Below, piece after piece: positions 1-10,290 of a stretch of 37,301 nt of DNA. Below the pieces are notes generated by a model. It worked only from the letters and a program-made list of their open reading frames with translations, searched no databases and was not told where the DNA came from. This DNA is from Rhizophagus sp. LPA8_4_AMF (taxonomy: Eukaryota > Glomeromycota > Glomeromycetes > Glomerales > Glomeraceae): NCBI GenBank assembly GCA_021464525.1, contig JADRCO010000335.1, positions 1-37,301 of the forward strand, written 5' to 3'. Every line of letters begins with the position of its first letter. The stretch's first letter is position 1. The position numbers and the translations under genes are program-made.

Positions 1-1021
1 TTTTGGTTTTATAGAAGTACAAGATAAACGTGACTCTGTCAAAGTATAGGTAGGACGAATTCGGCGAATTTTTACTATGATCGACATAAAATGCACCCCG
101 CCGATCACTAATAAAATTCTTTCCATTACTCGCGGATTACGAATTAATATTTAAATCTGAATAATCGTCCATTTTTGCGAAATATCTATTTGCAAAAAAA
201 AGAAAGATTAATAGTTGATATTTTTCAAGTACAAATTTAATTATTTCATTCAACTAACCAGATTCTTTTTTTTTTTTTTAAAAAAAAAGGAAAAAAAAGG
301 CTTAAAAAATCATAATTGTAATATTAAGGTTAATTATTGTTTCTTAAATTTTATTCATAAAAAAAAATTATTATTCTCCCAGGAGGCTGCTTTTTATAAA
401 TATTGAATCTTGCGCAGCATCAAAAGATATATGTAACACATAAGGGATAGGCTATCAACAGTTGTACGAAAAATAACGCGTTTAATTCAATGATTGGCGT
501 AAATAAATCATTCGATCATTTTTCAAATGAAATGATGCATTTGAGTTCACGTATTGATAATAAAAACAAAAAATAAACACGAAAACAAAATTTCTGCTTT
601 AAACAAATAGGGATAAGATTCTAACCAATAACTTCTTTTTACTATTTATTTAAAAGAGATAAAAATGTAAATAAATATAACAAATTAAGTAAGTATTTGC
701 TAAAAAGAGGCTTGTCAATGGAGATTAATAGAATAAGTTACGCGAAGAAGAATAAAAAAGTGAAACAAGTTGAAAACTAGAAATACACGAATAAACTAGG
801 AAAGTACCCGTAAACCTAAATAATTGACATAAATAGATTCTATATTAACAAATATGTGTGTAAAAATAAAATATTCAATTAAAATGAATATATATTTATA
901 TCGGAAAAGAATTTCCGTGTAAAAGAAGAGTAAGAGTTGGAAATATTATGTTCAAAAGATGACTTTCATATTTAGATATATTGCGTATAGAATGGATAAT
1001 TGTGGTTTTTATCGTGTATCA
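1..1021. other. AT-rich intergenic DNA, no gene seen
   Basis: No reading frame here has a recognisable domain or a plausible gene length. The one short open frame (about 215-406) is lysine- and phenylalanine-rich translation of A- and T-runs. I see no tRNA-like B-box or long repeat. Confidence 0.6.
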
Positions 1022-1118
1022 CGGATACTATACATGGAAATTTTCGATTTTAGATGCAAAATATCCGAGGTATAATACTAAAAATATATCACACAATATA
1101 AACTATGTATAGTATCCG
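1022..1118. repeat. Short inverted repeat with 14-bp perfect arms
   Basis: The arm CGGATACTATACAT at 1022-1035 is the exact reverse complement of 1105-1118, separated by about 69 bases. It may be a relic of a small fold-back element. No flanking duplication could be identified. Confidence 0.5.
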
Positions 1119-1640
1119 CCCATGTAATATACTAAATTTGCAAGATACCTGGGGTACTATAGCCCGATATTAAATTATTATGATTTGGGTAGTACAGTAA
1201 ATATATCGTAACACCTTATTATTAAGATTTTAATTTAAAAACAAAAGGTTATTTTAATTTAGTGATTGATAATCTATAATAAGTAAAAGATCCTTTGCAG
1301 ATCATAATAAAAATTTCCGATTTGGGCATCTGTGTATCAAAGAGTCGATGTTGATCAACGATCCTGTATTGTGATAAAGAAAACCTTATCTAAAAAAGAA
1401 ATTATTATTTTTTTGGCGTCAGCAGAAAATATTATACATAAACAATTACATATAAATTACGTACAATTTTTTTTTTTCATTCATGTATCCTAATTATGAA
1501 CTGCTGATAATAATATATTTTAAGTCATATGACTATTAAATATTACCGTTGGCCACTATATAAAGAACTAAATTCAATTCAATAATATTAATAGACAAAT
1601 AATGTAATTACATCGCATAATGTAATTATTAAGATCTTCT

Positions 1641-1771
1641 TTAGTACCCGAGTTTTCAATTTGACTTTGAAAAGTACCCCGGGTACTGCCTGTGATCAGA
1701 TCACTGTGGATGGCACTGCATACAGTACTCCTAAAAATAGTACCCAATGATTAAGACTCGGGTATTACTAA
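1641..1771. repeat. MITE-like inverted repeat with TAGTA..ACCCGAGT ends
   Basis: The left end TAGTACCCGAGT near 1641-1653 pairs with ACTCGGGTATTACTA near 1757-1771, with a 2-base insertion in one arm. GTACCC/GGGTAC words recur inside and nearby (803, 1150, 1676). This is consistent with a decayed small non-autonomous DNA element. There is no coding content. Confidence 0.35.
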
Positions 1772-3537
1772 TAATTTGTTCTTTAGTAAAATGGTGACCT
1801 TTTTTTCGGTCATTTGATATAGTAATTTAGCCGTAACATGTTAAAACCTTCTTTAAGATTATATAATTCGTAAGCAAACTGTAAAAAATATTATAGGGTT
1901 TTCGCGTGACAAATTTGTTTCGCTTCATTAAAAGTGGATATCTACGTATGACTATGTTCAAAGATGTAAATTAATTAATAAAATTATAAATTTTAATTTA
2001 AATAAATATAAATGTAATTATCCAAAAGAAAGTACTCATCGAAAGAAATAAAATAACAAAAATTTTATCAAATTTTAAGTTTGAAACACCTATTAACCTC
2101 CTTAACAGAAAGAATACTTGATCAATTTTTTAAATAAAATCCACGTAAACTTAATTTTTGCAGTGCAGCGCCACAAATTCTTAATATTGTATTTGTAAAT
2201 TAATAAAATTTTGGCTTTTTTCTTTGTTAAACAAATAATAGATTTATGTTCACAACTTCTTTGTTTCTATAATTGTTTTCTTTACAACGAATAATAATTA
2301 CGCAGTCACCTCCAGTACACACATGAAAAAAAATAGGTTAAGAGATATTAAATTATATATATATATATATATTTCTTTCTCATTTTTTTACATAAAATTT
2401 TATAATATTAATAAAAAGTTGATTCAGAGTTAATTCTGAATTATTTTTCTTGACCCATTACAAATATTTTACTAAATGAAGATATTTGTAACACATTAAT
2501 TTTATCAGTTCATTGAGTTTAGGTAATGAATGGCTTAGTTGCATATTTATACTGCAAAAAAAAACAGATATTATTTAAAAATTTCTTGTTTGGGATGATA
2601 AATTTTTTTAAATTTTGTTAAAAGTTCTAGATTCTTGGAATTTTCGGATTATTTAGTACTACTTCGTTACAAATTGCATTCATTGCATGAAAATTGACGT
2701 CATTTGATTTATTGTAATTGCGAAAAACGGTAAAATTCGGAAAATAATTATCATACGATTATATTAACGTCTAAGATTTCGGATTAAAATTATCAATTTG
2801 ACGGGGCCGTTCATGCAACATCCTGTTATTATTATGCAATTGCGCTTGATCGGCAGAGTTTGTGTTAGTTAAGGTTACAGTAACGCACTGCACAATATAT
2901 CCAGTACAATACCAACTATATTGTACCTTAGGTACAACCATCTAATATCAGAAATACTAGGAAAAAATTTTTTATTTTATTTTATTTTTTTTTTTGAACC
3001 ATTAAAATATGCAGATTATTAGAAATTAAAGGGGATACTGTATCTTGTGCGGTAATACTTGTGTTATTGTCACGCTCTCATAAAAATTCCTTCCTCCAAA
3101 TAGTTCGTCTTTAAGTGATAATATTTTTGAATATTATTTGAAGAAAAGACGTGTTCAGCTTATCCTACAAAAAAAGAGATGTCCAGAAATTGCAGCGAAA
3201 ATGCCAGGTATGTCATAGCAAATGTCCGGAAAATGTACTGAAACCCTATAAAAAATATTTTGGGAAAAGCTCCGTCTAGTTTTTATTCCGAAAAATTCCG
3301 ACATATGATGGAAATATGAAGGATTCCAGACGTTTGGACAATGTACCGATCCGGACATTATCCAGACATAATCTGGTCAATGAGGACAAATTCCAGGCAA
3401 ATTCCGGAATTCCTTTTCATTCAAATGTCACAGGACCCTGCCTTTTTCCGAGAAAAATTTAAAACTAAAATAAATTATTGACTTATTATCAGTTATTAAG
3501 TCGAGAATTATTTTATCAATTAGCGCCTGATCATCAA
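1772..3537. other. Intergenic DNA with simple repeats and TCCGGA-rich debris
   Basis: An (AT)n microsatellite lies at about 2353-2372 and a short ATTTT-type run near 2965-2990. Positions 3150-3420 repeat short words such as TCCGG, TCCAGA and GGACA, typical of decayed transposon sequence. A 67-codon minus-strand open frame there has no recognisable domain and I do not call it a gene. Confidence 0.5.
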
Positions 3538-3674
3538 GCTGTTGTAGACCACGTCCCAAATCATCCCATCGGCCCAAATTAGGAGATCATCTCTGGTACG
3601 GTTTTAAGGCATTATTAGATGGGCCAATAATTTAGGCCGACGGGACGTGGTCAAGTTTGATCTACAACAGAGCT
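3538..3674 (+). mobile_element. MITE-like element, copy 1
   Basis: The terminal inverted repeats read (CT)GTTGTAGAC on the left and TCTACAACAG on the right. The interior includes GGCCCAAATTAGGAGATCAT and TTTTAAGGCATTATTAGA. The same sequence occurs in the opposite orientation at 5264-5378, so this is a dispersed element and not a chance palindrome. It is too short to encode anything, so it would depend on a transposase made elsewhere. Confidence 0.7.
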
Positions 3675-4306
3675 AAGCCGCAAGCATATCCTTTTACTTT
3701 ACCTATCTTATTTGACTAAAAAATGAATTTTTTTTTCGCTTCTAGTGTTAAAATTTTAATTTTAATACTTTTTTTAAATCTCACTTTTTTTTTATTAGCG
3801 CTAGAAGAGAATCAAAACAATATGGATTTCGAAGTAAAACGAGAAGAATTTAGATCTAAAGAAAAAATGAATATTGACGCGACAAATTAAAATGTTTATC
3901 ATGCTATTAATTGGAAATATTAAAAGGTTCTAGCCGCGAGTACGGAAAAAGTATAATGCACTACCATTCCCATATTCCCATTACAGCCTGATACGGCCAC
4001 ATCAATTTCTTTTATTAGAAAAGTTAATTGCTATCTACAGTATATATATAAATAAAATTTTTGCGACAATATTTTTCCTTTAATTGTGAATATTTTCAAT
4101 CGCTCGTAAATTTTTCAAAAAAAAAAAAAATAATAAAATTCCATAAACCAGACACTCACTGCTCAACATAATGCTGGCCAAATTTGAAAATTGTGCAACT
4201 CGCGAGTAGTACTATATAAACTTCTAACTTACGAATCATATAGACTTTAAATATAAATGGCAACCACATCTTTAATAAATCAACATTTAGAATCTAATAT
4301 TATATA
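3675..4306. other. Intergenic DNA, no gene seen
   Basis: AT-rich sequence between two repeat elements. Frames are short and broken, and no recognisable protein is encoded. Confidence 0.55.
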
Positions 4307-4596
4307 GTCCCTATAAAAAAAAGTAGATACGTTTTTTTATACTGAAAGATACATTTTGTATACGTCTAGATACGTCTAGATGCGTTTTGAGATACGAAAA
4401 AATGCACAATTCCGTATCTCACATGATCCGTTTTTTCAGTATCTCCGTATACAACACGTATCTTGCAAGATACGGAATTGTGCATTTTTCCGTATCTCAA
4501 AACGTATCTAGACGTATCTAGACGTATCTAGGCGTATCTCTCAGTATACAAAACGTATCTTTCAGCATAAAAAACGTAACTACTTTTTTTATAGGA
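4307..4596. mobile_element. 290-bp fold-back element with 10-bp internal subrepeats
   Basis: The two arms (about 4307-4428 and 4466-4596) are near-complete reverse complements. Ends read CCTATAAAAAAA(A)GTAG. Each arm holds tandem 10-bp words of the type ACGTATCTAG: about two in the left arm and three to four in the right. Both arms also share GATACGGAATTGTGCATTTTT toward the centre, which is an almost perfect match. The design fits a non-autonomous fold-back DNA transposon. No coding sequence is present. Confidence 0.75.
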
Positions 4597-5263
4597 AGTT
4601 ATTAGGCACAAAGTATTCAATATGAGGTCGATGTTGAATGATACAATTCTCAAAGATATGAAAAATCATAACTCGAGGAACTTTAAACACAACAACACGA
4701 TGTTGCCTTGAAGATGATTCAATTTCACAACATGCAGTAAGTATATTCTTCGGGTACGTGCTGTGCAATTATTAGACTATATCTTTGTTATACAAAACTT
4801 ATCCCTTCCTTCTACTTTTTCGATTATGTAACTGTAACACTTTTGATCTGTACTACTTTTCATCCTTTTCAATGTTCGATATTTTTTGTAACACATGTAT
4901 ATTATTGTACAGTTTGTAATTTATAACGATATGTTTTTTTTCCTTTTTATTTTTTTCACCATTTAAACGGACTTTTAACGGTTTCCATTTCCCTAATATA
5001 CTGTATAAGCTACTTCTTTTTTGAAAATAATATATAAAACAGTTAGAAAATAAATATTGTACATATAAAATAAAGTAAAATTTACGCCCAAACACTCAAA
5101 AATTTAAAGCACGATATGTCGTACACAGAGCCTGTTCTTGACAAATAACCAATTTGACCATTTAGATACTCATTTTCATGGGCTTGAAGGTATAGTATCA
5201 AATATTTAAGTTAGCATTCAGTTTAAGTAAGTCTATACATGATTCTAATTTAATATCATGAAA
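4597..5263. other. Intergenic DNA, no gene seen
   Basis: An 80-codon minus-strand open frame spans about 4853-5095. It is lysine/tyrosine/isoleucine-rich, matches no domain I know, and looks like AT-rich chance coding. Confidence 0.5.
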
Positions 5264-5378
5264 TAGAGATGTAGACCAAACCTAAATTATTGGCCCATTC
5301 TAATAATGCCTTAAAACTGTACCAGCGATGATCTCCTAATTTGGGCCGATAGGACGTGATTTGGTCTACAACAGAGAT
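5264..5378 (-). mobile_element. MITE-like element, copy 2, opposite orientation
   Basis: The reverse complement reads ATCTCTGTTGTAGACCAAAT at its start, then the GGCCCAAATTAGGAGATCAT core, and ends in GGTCTACATCTCTAT. It matches the element at 3538-3674 across most of its length, with scattered substitutions and a shorter right part. The two copies together support a family with AGAGNTGTAGACCA-type termini. Confidence 0.7.
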
Positions 5379-6967
5379 ATGCCAGTAATTCAATTTCAAG
5401 AACCATTACTTCAAATTAGGATAAATTTTAATGAATTATAAGTTAGTTATACATTTGATCTTTATGAGGATAAAATAATAAAAATGATGGAAGTGATGAT
5501 AATGAATATAAAGGAGATAATTAATTATATTTTAAAACAATGATGTTGAGATTCCGATATTTATTCAAGTATATACCGTACTATCCTTTCCGTTAGGCTA
5601 TGATTTTCACTTAATATTCTACGCCACACCGAAGTTGCTACACCTTTAAGGACAACAATACTTGTACATATTTGAAAGGTAAGTGTAGCACAAAATGTCT
5701 GCTATTAATTTGCTGAATTTGCCGAATTTTCTAGGAAATTAAATTTTTATACCAACAATTTTATTATTTATTGTTTAAACTAGAAATATGACAGGAAACG
5801 TATCATATGGTAAAGGATTTGAAGTATTCGTGGGCTATGAAAACAATGCTATTACGTCAGAAATACCAAACACTTCAACATCCAACAATATATATCTCAA
5901 TTCTTTCAGCTTCAGTTTGTTCGTCTAAGCAACCTTTCCGAAAAAAAAAGAGTATTGCTTCATGTCTCATGAGTAAACTGTGTATCAGCCAAATTTTTAC
6001 TGTCCGTGGATTAATGCAACAAGCACGCGGTGTTGGAGACATTTAGAATATCCTCTATAATAGTAAAGAGTTCTTCTAACAGTTTACGGTCATGTAACAT
6101 TTACTTTTTTCGTAATCTATTAAGTTAATATAGAAACAAAACATAATTCGTAATTCGTAAAAGAAACGGAATAAACTTAAAATCCAGTTATCCAATTATT
6201 ATATTGTAAAACGTTGAGACCTAAAATTAAGACATGTTTCGTCTAATTTCAAATCTAACGAACCTACGATATAATCATATAATAAGAGATATGAAATCGT
6301 ATCATCACTGTTTTCTTCTTAACCGAAATCCTATTGAAAAAAAAATGTTGAATGGCTTGTTTCTTGGTTCTGTTATAAATCATGGGTTGGTTGTTTTCTT
6401 GTTAATCATAAGAAAGATTGTATTATCTGATATTCAGGTGTTTTAGGCAACAAAAAAAAACGGGTTAAACCAAGTAGTCCGAATATAAGTTCTAATTTTT
6501 TTTAAAAAATAGTGTTTAAAGTTTCCCCAATTTCATCCAGAAACAAACTTGTAATTTCGAAGTCGTGTGATCATTCATATTGTCACACATGTTAGATGCA
6601 ATGAATTAATAGCTACGAATGAGAGTTGAATATAATAAATTGTACATATAAAAAAAAATCTATAAATAAACATATACAGTTAAAAATTGTAATTTTGCCA
6701 AATTTTTTCAAATAAAGATTTTTTTTTTGATTAAAAAGTGCGTCATTTATAATACTATATAAACGTGGTAGTACACCCTAAAAGCAACCCTAGTTTCATT
6801 AATAAAAGATGAATAATTCATTGTAAATAATCCACATTTTAGAAACCATGAATAAACCATTGATTACATTTAAATTTAAAAGCTTACAAAAACTAATATA
6901 ATTAAATAAAAGTTTTTTGTATGAATTAAGTGAAAAATAAATGTCTTGATTTTTTAATTTATTTCTT
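5379..6967. other. Intergenic DNA with possible faint gene scraps
   Basis: Several short open frames occur (for example 5807-6046 and 6234-6446), but none has a recognisable domain. A splice-like pair (GTAAGT at 5679 and TAG at 5781-5783) precedes a 46-codon frame at 5788. It could be a relic, but nothing identifies it. Confidence 0.4.
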
Positions 6968-7075
6968 GACCCGCCGTAAGCACAAAAAGTATATACAAAA
7001 GTAAATATCTGAATATACATTTTTGTATATTCAAATGATAACTTTTGTATATACTTTTTGTGCTTACGGAGGGCC
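6968..7075. mobile_element. Nested-hairpin MITE-like element
   Basis: Perfect 29-bp inverted arms lie at 6974-7002 (CCGTAAGCACAAAAAGTATA...) and 7041-7069. The inverted repeat extends imperfectly outward through GACCCG/AGGGCC. An inner 8-bp hairpin (GAATATAC/GTATATTC) sits at 7011-7032. The whole element folds into one long stem and cannot encode a protein. Confidence 0.7.
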
Positions 7076-7444
7076 ATAATTCACCTGATAAAATAAGCAA
7101 TGATTAAAATATTTCCAAGGATTTCTCCATAGAATTGGAACAATAACCTCACACCAAGTTTATTAACTACTAGGGAACGGTTGTGGGAACCGTTGTTGAG
7201 TCCGGAGCTCCACACATGATAAAGTTAACAGATTTTTTCAAAATTTTTTTCAATCATTATCAATGTAGCACAAAATTTCAGTAACGTGATCTTATATTCG
7301 AAGTAAAATAAACACCCCTGCATGTCCAAAGAACAAGCCGCATCTAAAAAAAAAGAATAAAGTAATATTTCGTCAAAAGAATAAATTCCGAAAATCCATA
7401 TATCCAAAAATGCGGTCGCATAAAAAAAAAAGAAGAAAAAAAAT
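7076..7444. other. Intergenic DNA leading into a repeat array
   Basis: A small hairpin (AACGGTT...AACCGTT) occurs near 7175-7195. From about 7300 the sequence starts to resemble the repeat units that follow, with words such as CATGTCCAAAGAA and GGTCGCATAAAAAA. A 123-codon minus-strand open frame across 7225-7596 is a repeat shadow, not a gene. Confidence 0.5.
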
Positions 7445-8060
7445 CGAAACGTTAGTAAGACATTCGTTAAAAAAATATATTCAAAGAAAACTCCGATATC
7501 CACCAAAGAAATCCCACGCGTCCAGAATAAGCTGCATATAAAAAAAGAAAAAATCAAAACGTTAGTAAGACGTTTTATTAAAGGAATTACAATCAAAGAA
7601 AATTCCGATATCCACCAAAATCCACATGTCCAGAATCTGGTCGCCTAAAAAAAGAGAAATCGAAACGTTAGTAAGACATTTCGTTAAAGGAAGTATAATC
7701 AAAGAATATTCAGATACCCACCGAATCCACACGTCTAAAGGTTATTCATGACTGTCTGCCACCACACGGCAGCAGTTTCTTTCAGGTATGCAATTTGCAA
7801 CTTCCGGGAAGTATTCGATCCGGTCGTCTGAAAAAAGCGAAAAATCGAAAAGTTAGTAAGACGTTTCGTTAAAAGAATATATTCAAAGAAAATTCCGATA
7901 TCCACCAAAGAAATCCCACGCGTCCAGAATAAGTCCGCATCTAAAAAAAGATAAAAAGTGAAACGTTAATTAATATACGTTCGCCAAAGAAATATTATCT
8001 AAAGAAATAAATTAACGCTTCCCCACCGAAATTCCGCGCTCAGAGACTCAACCGTCTAAA
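7445..8060. repeat. Degenerate tandem array of about 110-bp units
   Basis: The word CGAAACGTTAGTAAGAC or a variant starts units near 7445, 7555, 7661, 7846 and 7959. Each is followed by a CGTTAAA stretch, TTCCGATATCCACC, CACGCGTCCAGAATAAG and an A-run. Spacings are 110, 106, 185 and 113 bp. The long third interval contains roughly 70-80 extra bases (about 7740-7815, including CCACCACACGGCAGCAG) that are not repeat-derived. The array has diverged and lacks a coherent frame. Confidence 0.75.
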
Positions 8061-8510
8061 AAATAAGAATTATTTTCGCCTAGATTTATTTAGTTCTTTT
8101 TGTATCTTTCATATTCCAATTATACAATTCAAAAATTTCATCATCTTTTTCGCTTTCTAGTTTCATGAATTTCATCTTAAAACAGATATTTTGTGGCAAA
8201 GTAATTTTGAATAAATAGAAAAATTTTCAAAAAAATATTCAATTTGATTCAAATATCAAAATATGTATAACAGTATAAGTATGAAAACTTTCTTTTCTTA
8301 ACTTTTAATTTGAATAATTTCAATTGATTTCAACAATCAAAATTTCAACGGTTAAAGATTTTTTGATGTGTATACTAAATCATTTTTATTTTTATATTTA
8401 TTTTTTTAAATAAGGGAAAATGGGTAGAAATAATAATAAATTTTAACGATTTACATTTTTAGAATCATTATAAAATTATTTTTTTTAGTAAAACATATGT
8501 GATTTTATAA
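8061..8510. other. AT-rich DNA, no gene seen
   Basis: A low-complexity A/T stretch between the tandem array and the gene A remnant. Any upstream coding part of gene A would lie here, but I cannot recognise one. Confidence 0.5.
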
Positions 8511-8976
8511 CTATTGCTCGACTTTTCTAAGATATTCATTGATTTAGCAAAAGATCTGCAGAAAATGGGAAACTGGCGTGGCGTCAAAAAATTATGCGAA
8601 GAAAATTATGTAAAAACAAACTATTTGAAATTTTGGGATAAATATCGTGTATTAAAATATGTTAGTGTTGAATGGGTTTGACTCACGGATCACGAATTAA
8701 AAACATTTAAATCATATCTAAAAAATAATGAAAATATCAGATTTCACTATGAAATTGTATATAAATTGAGAAGCGAAAAAAATGCATACATACCGAAGCT
8801 GTAAAAAAACAAATGATTCCAAATGTGCTCTACGATCTTCAATCGTATGTTCTATATTCGAGGGCTGCAACTGGCGTAGCACCATTAGATATACCTTTAG
8901 AATTAATATAACCTTACAATGGAAAAAGTATGCTGATAAATGTTTATTTACTCTAAATCTACAAGACATTGATTAA
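8511..8976 (+). pseudogene. Gene A remnant (unknown, element-associated)
   Basis: One frame is open from 8511 to a TGA at 8679-8681 and then on to a TAA at 8802-8804. It has a protein-like composition that includes GNWRGVKKLCEENYVKTNYL and DHELKTFKSYLKNNENIRFH. After frame changes, the last 19 codons (8920-8976, from WKKYADKCLF to a TAA) match a copy at 12900-12956 on the minus strand with three residue differences. Conservation at the protein level between two copies shows this was once coding. I do not recognise the family; a transposon-encoded protein is a guess from the repeat context. It converges on gene B, whose stop is 67 bp away. Confidence 0.55.
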
Positions 8977-9782
8977 TAAATTAAGATGATCACGATAATA
9001 TATATTTATATTTAAGAAAGACGATATGTATGACTTACTTAGATTACGTCTGATCATCTATAGTAATTATTTCATTTTCATAAACCCCGTTAGATCGGCT
9101 AATTTCGTCATTTTGATCTCCATTCTCATTCACAATTCATTGCTGGATGACCAGATTTTCTAGAAGCCAATCAAATTTTGTTATTCCTCTGTCAGACAGC
9201 TCCCGCAATCTGTCTTTTGCGAGTTGCGAGCATGGCATTGCTTTTTTGCAAGCCATTATCGGGACAGAATATAGAGCAATTTAGCTGCTTCTTTGGTGCC
9301 CATTTTAAAGTTCCTATCACAATAATTTTTTTTATAAACTAATTTTTTTCCAATTCGAATTTAAATCCACTAGAAGATTGATTTAATAAAGTTGCTTGTC
9401 CTGACGGTTGAACTAATTGTCCAGTGGGCTAACAATTCCATCTTCGGTTATTATAAGATTCAGAGATTACACCATAAATTTGCCAAGTAAATCGCTTTGT
9501 GCAAAAATAGCAAACAAATCACCAACTTGTACGGTCACTCTGTCACGATTTCCACGACTTTCACCACGCGTACTATTCTTCTACCTACGGAAAGGTTAAG
9601 ATACTTTTGCAAGACCATAATTAAAAATGATTACAACATCGTTATCAGAAACTACTTCCTCTTCACTAAAATAATTCACATCAACAGACATAACTGAATG
9701 AGCTTGCGAGACCTAGTTGTAATTACGTTCGACATGTTTAAGAAAGGAAGGAGGTGTAAGACTTTAGCTTCATACAATTCAG
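8705..9782 (+). mobile_element. Inverted arm 1 of a composite element
   Basis: Positions 8705-9782 read as reverse complement match 12193-13253 over almost their full length. Matching blocks include AAAGTATGCTGATAAAT, GTCTGATCATC, CAATCAAATTTTGTTA-type words, ATTCGAATTTAAATCCA and ATGTTTAAGAAAGGAA. Divergence is moderate, and a central block of about 100 bp (8835-8915) is not alignable. The arms hold the convergent 3' ends of genes A and B. Confidence 0.75.
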
Positions 9783-10290
9783 CAAGATTATAACGTGTTT
9801 GCTCATCAACAGTATCGAATGGTTCTTTAGTTATTACCATGTATTGCCTCTGATATGATCTTCAGTTTTTTGGGACCTTAAAGAGTAGGTCACGTCCATC
9901 AGCGGAAATTTTAGTTCGTATGTGTTTTGAATTTCTTTTAAATTTGTTTCTATGACAGATCCGACCACGTCCGTTGTCATAATTCTTAATCTTGCTTGAT
10001 CAACACGACAAATAGGACCTTAGCAACTTGTTTTGAGCATTAATATCATAGTAGATTCTCCCCCTAAAAACGAATAACGGGTTGGCCATTCTGAGCGTAT
10101 AAATCTCTCGATTCTAATGTCAGATGAAATTGGAGCGGTCACGTGGTGTTGGCAAACGAAGAGTACTTTTTTCTTGATTAATTTAATTAGTTCAGCGTAT
10201 CATTGATTTCATCCATCAAGACGTTTCTGTACCTCATTTTGTATACTCTTTACTAAACTTTATCATTAAATAGTTTAAAAAACCAGTAAA
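9044..10290 (-). pseudogene. Gene B remnant (unknown, element-associated)
   Basis: On the minus strand one frame from about 10183 down to 9841 has a single in-frame TAA. It includes KKVLFVCQHHVTAPISSDIR, ERFIRSEWPTRYSFLGGEST and DQARLRIMTTDVVGSVIETN. Just upstream (about 10290-10185) the frame continues with two stops (VKSIQNEVQKRLDG, YAELIKLIK). Downstream (9850-9750) comes FDTVDEQTRYNLAELYEAKV, and then shifted frames run to a TAA at 9046-9044. Weaker scraps reach toward about 11300. I do not recognise the domain. It is broken by several stops and frameshifts and cannot make a full protein. The arm 2 copy keeps its last 69 codons open. Confidence 0.55.

Noticed and set aside
3155-3358. 67-codon minus-strand open frame
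   Set aside because: It lies inside TCCGG-rich repeat debris and has no domain. It is best explained as a repeat shadow.
5588-6046. Possible small two-exon gene with GTAAGT at 5679, TAG at 5781-5783 and a 46-codon frame from 5788
   Set aside because: The upstream exon frame runs into stops, no domain is recognisable, and the following sequence needs frameshifts.
7225-7596. 123-codon minus-strand open frame
   Set aside because: It is translated from the tandem-repeat region and A-runs, with phenylalanine-rich low complexity and no family resemblance.
9417-9697. Overlapping plus-strand open frames inside arm 1
   Set aside because: They are antisense to the gene B remnant, whose minus-strand frames match the copy in arm 2.
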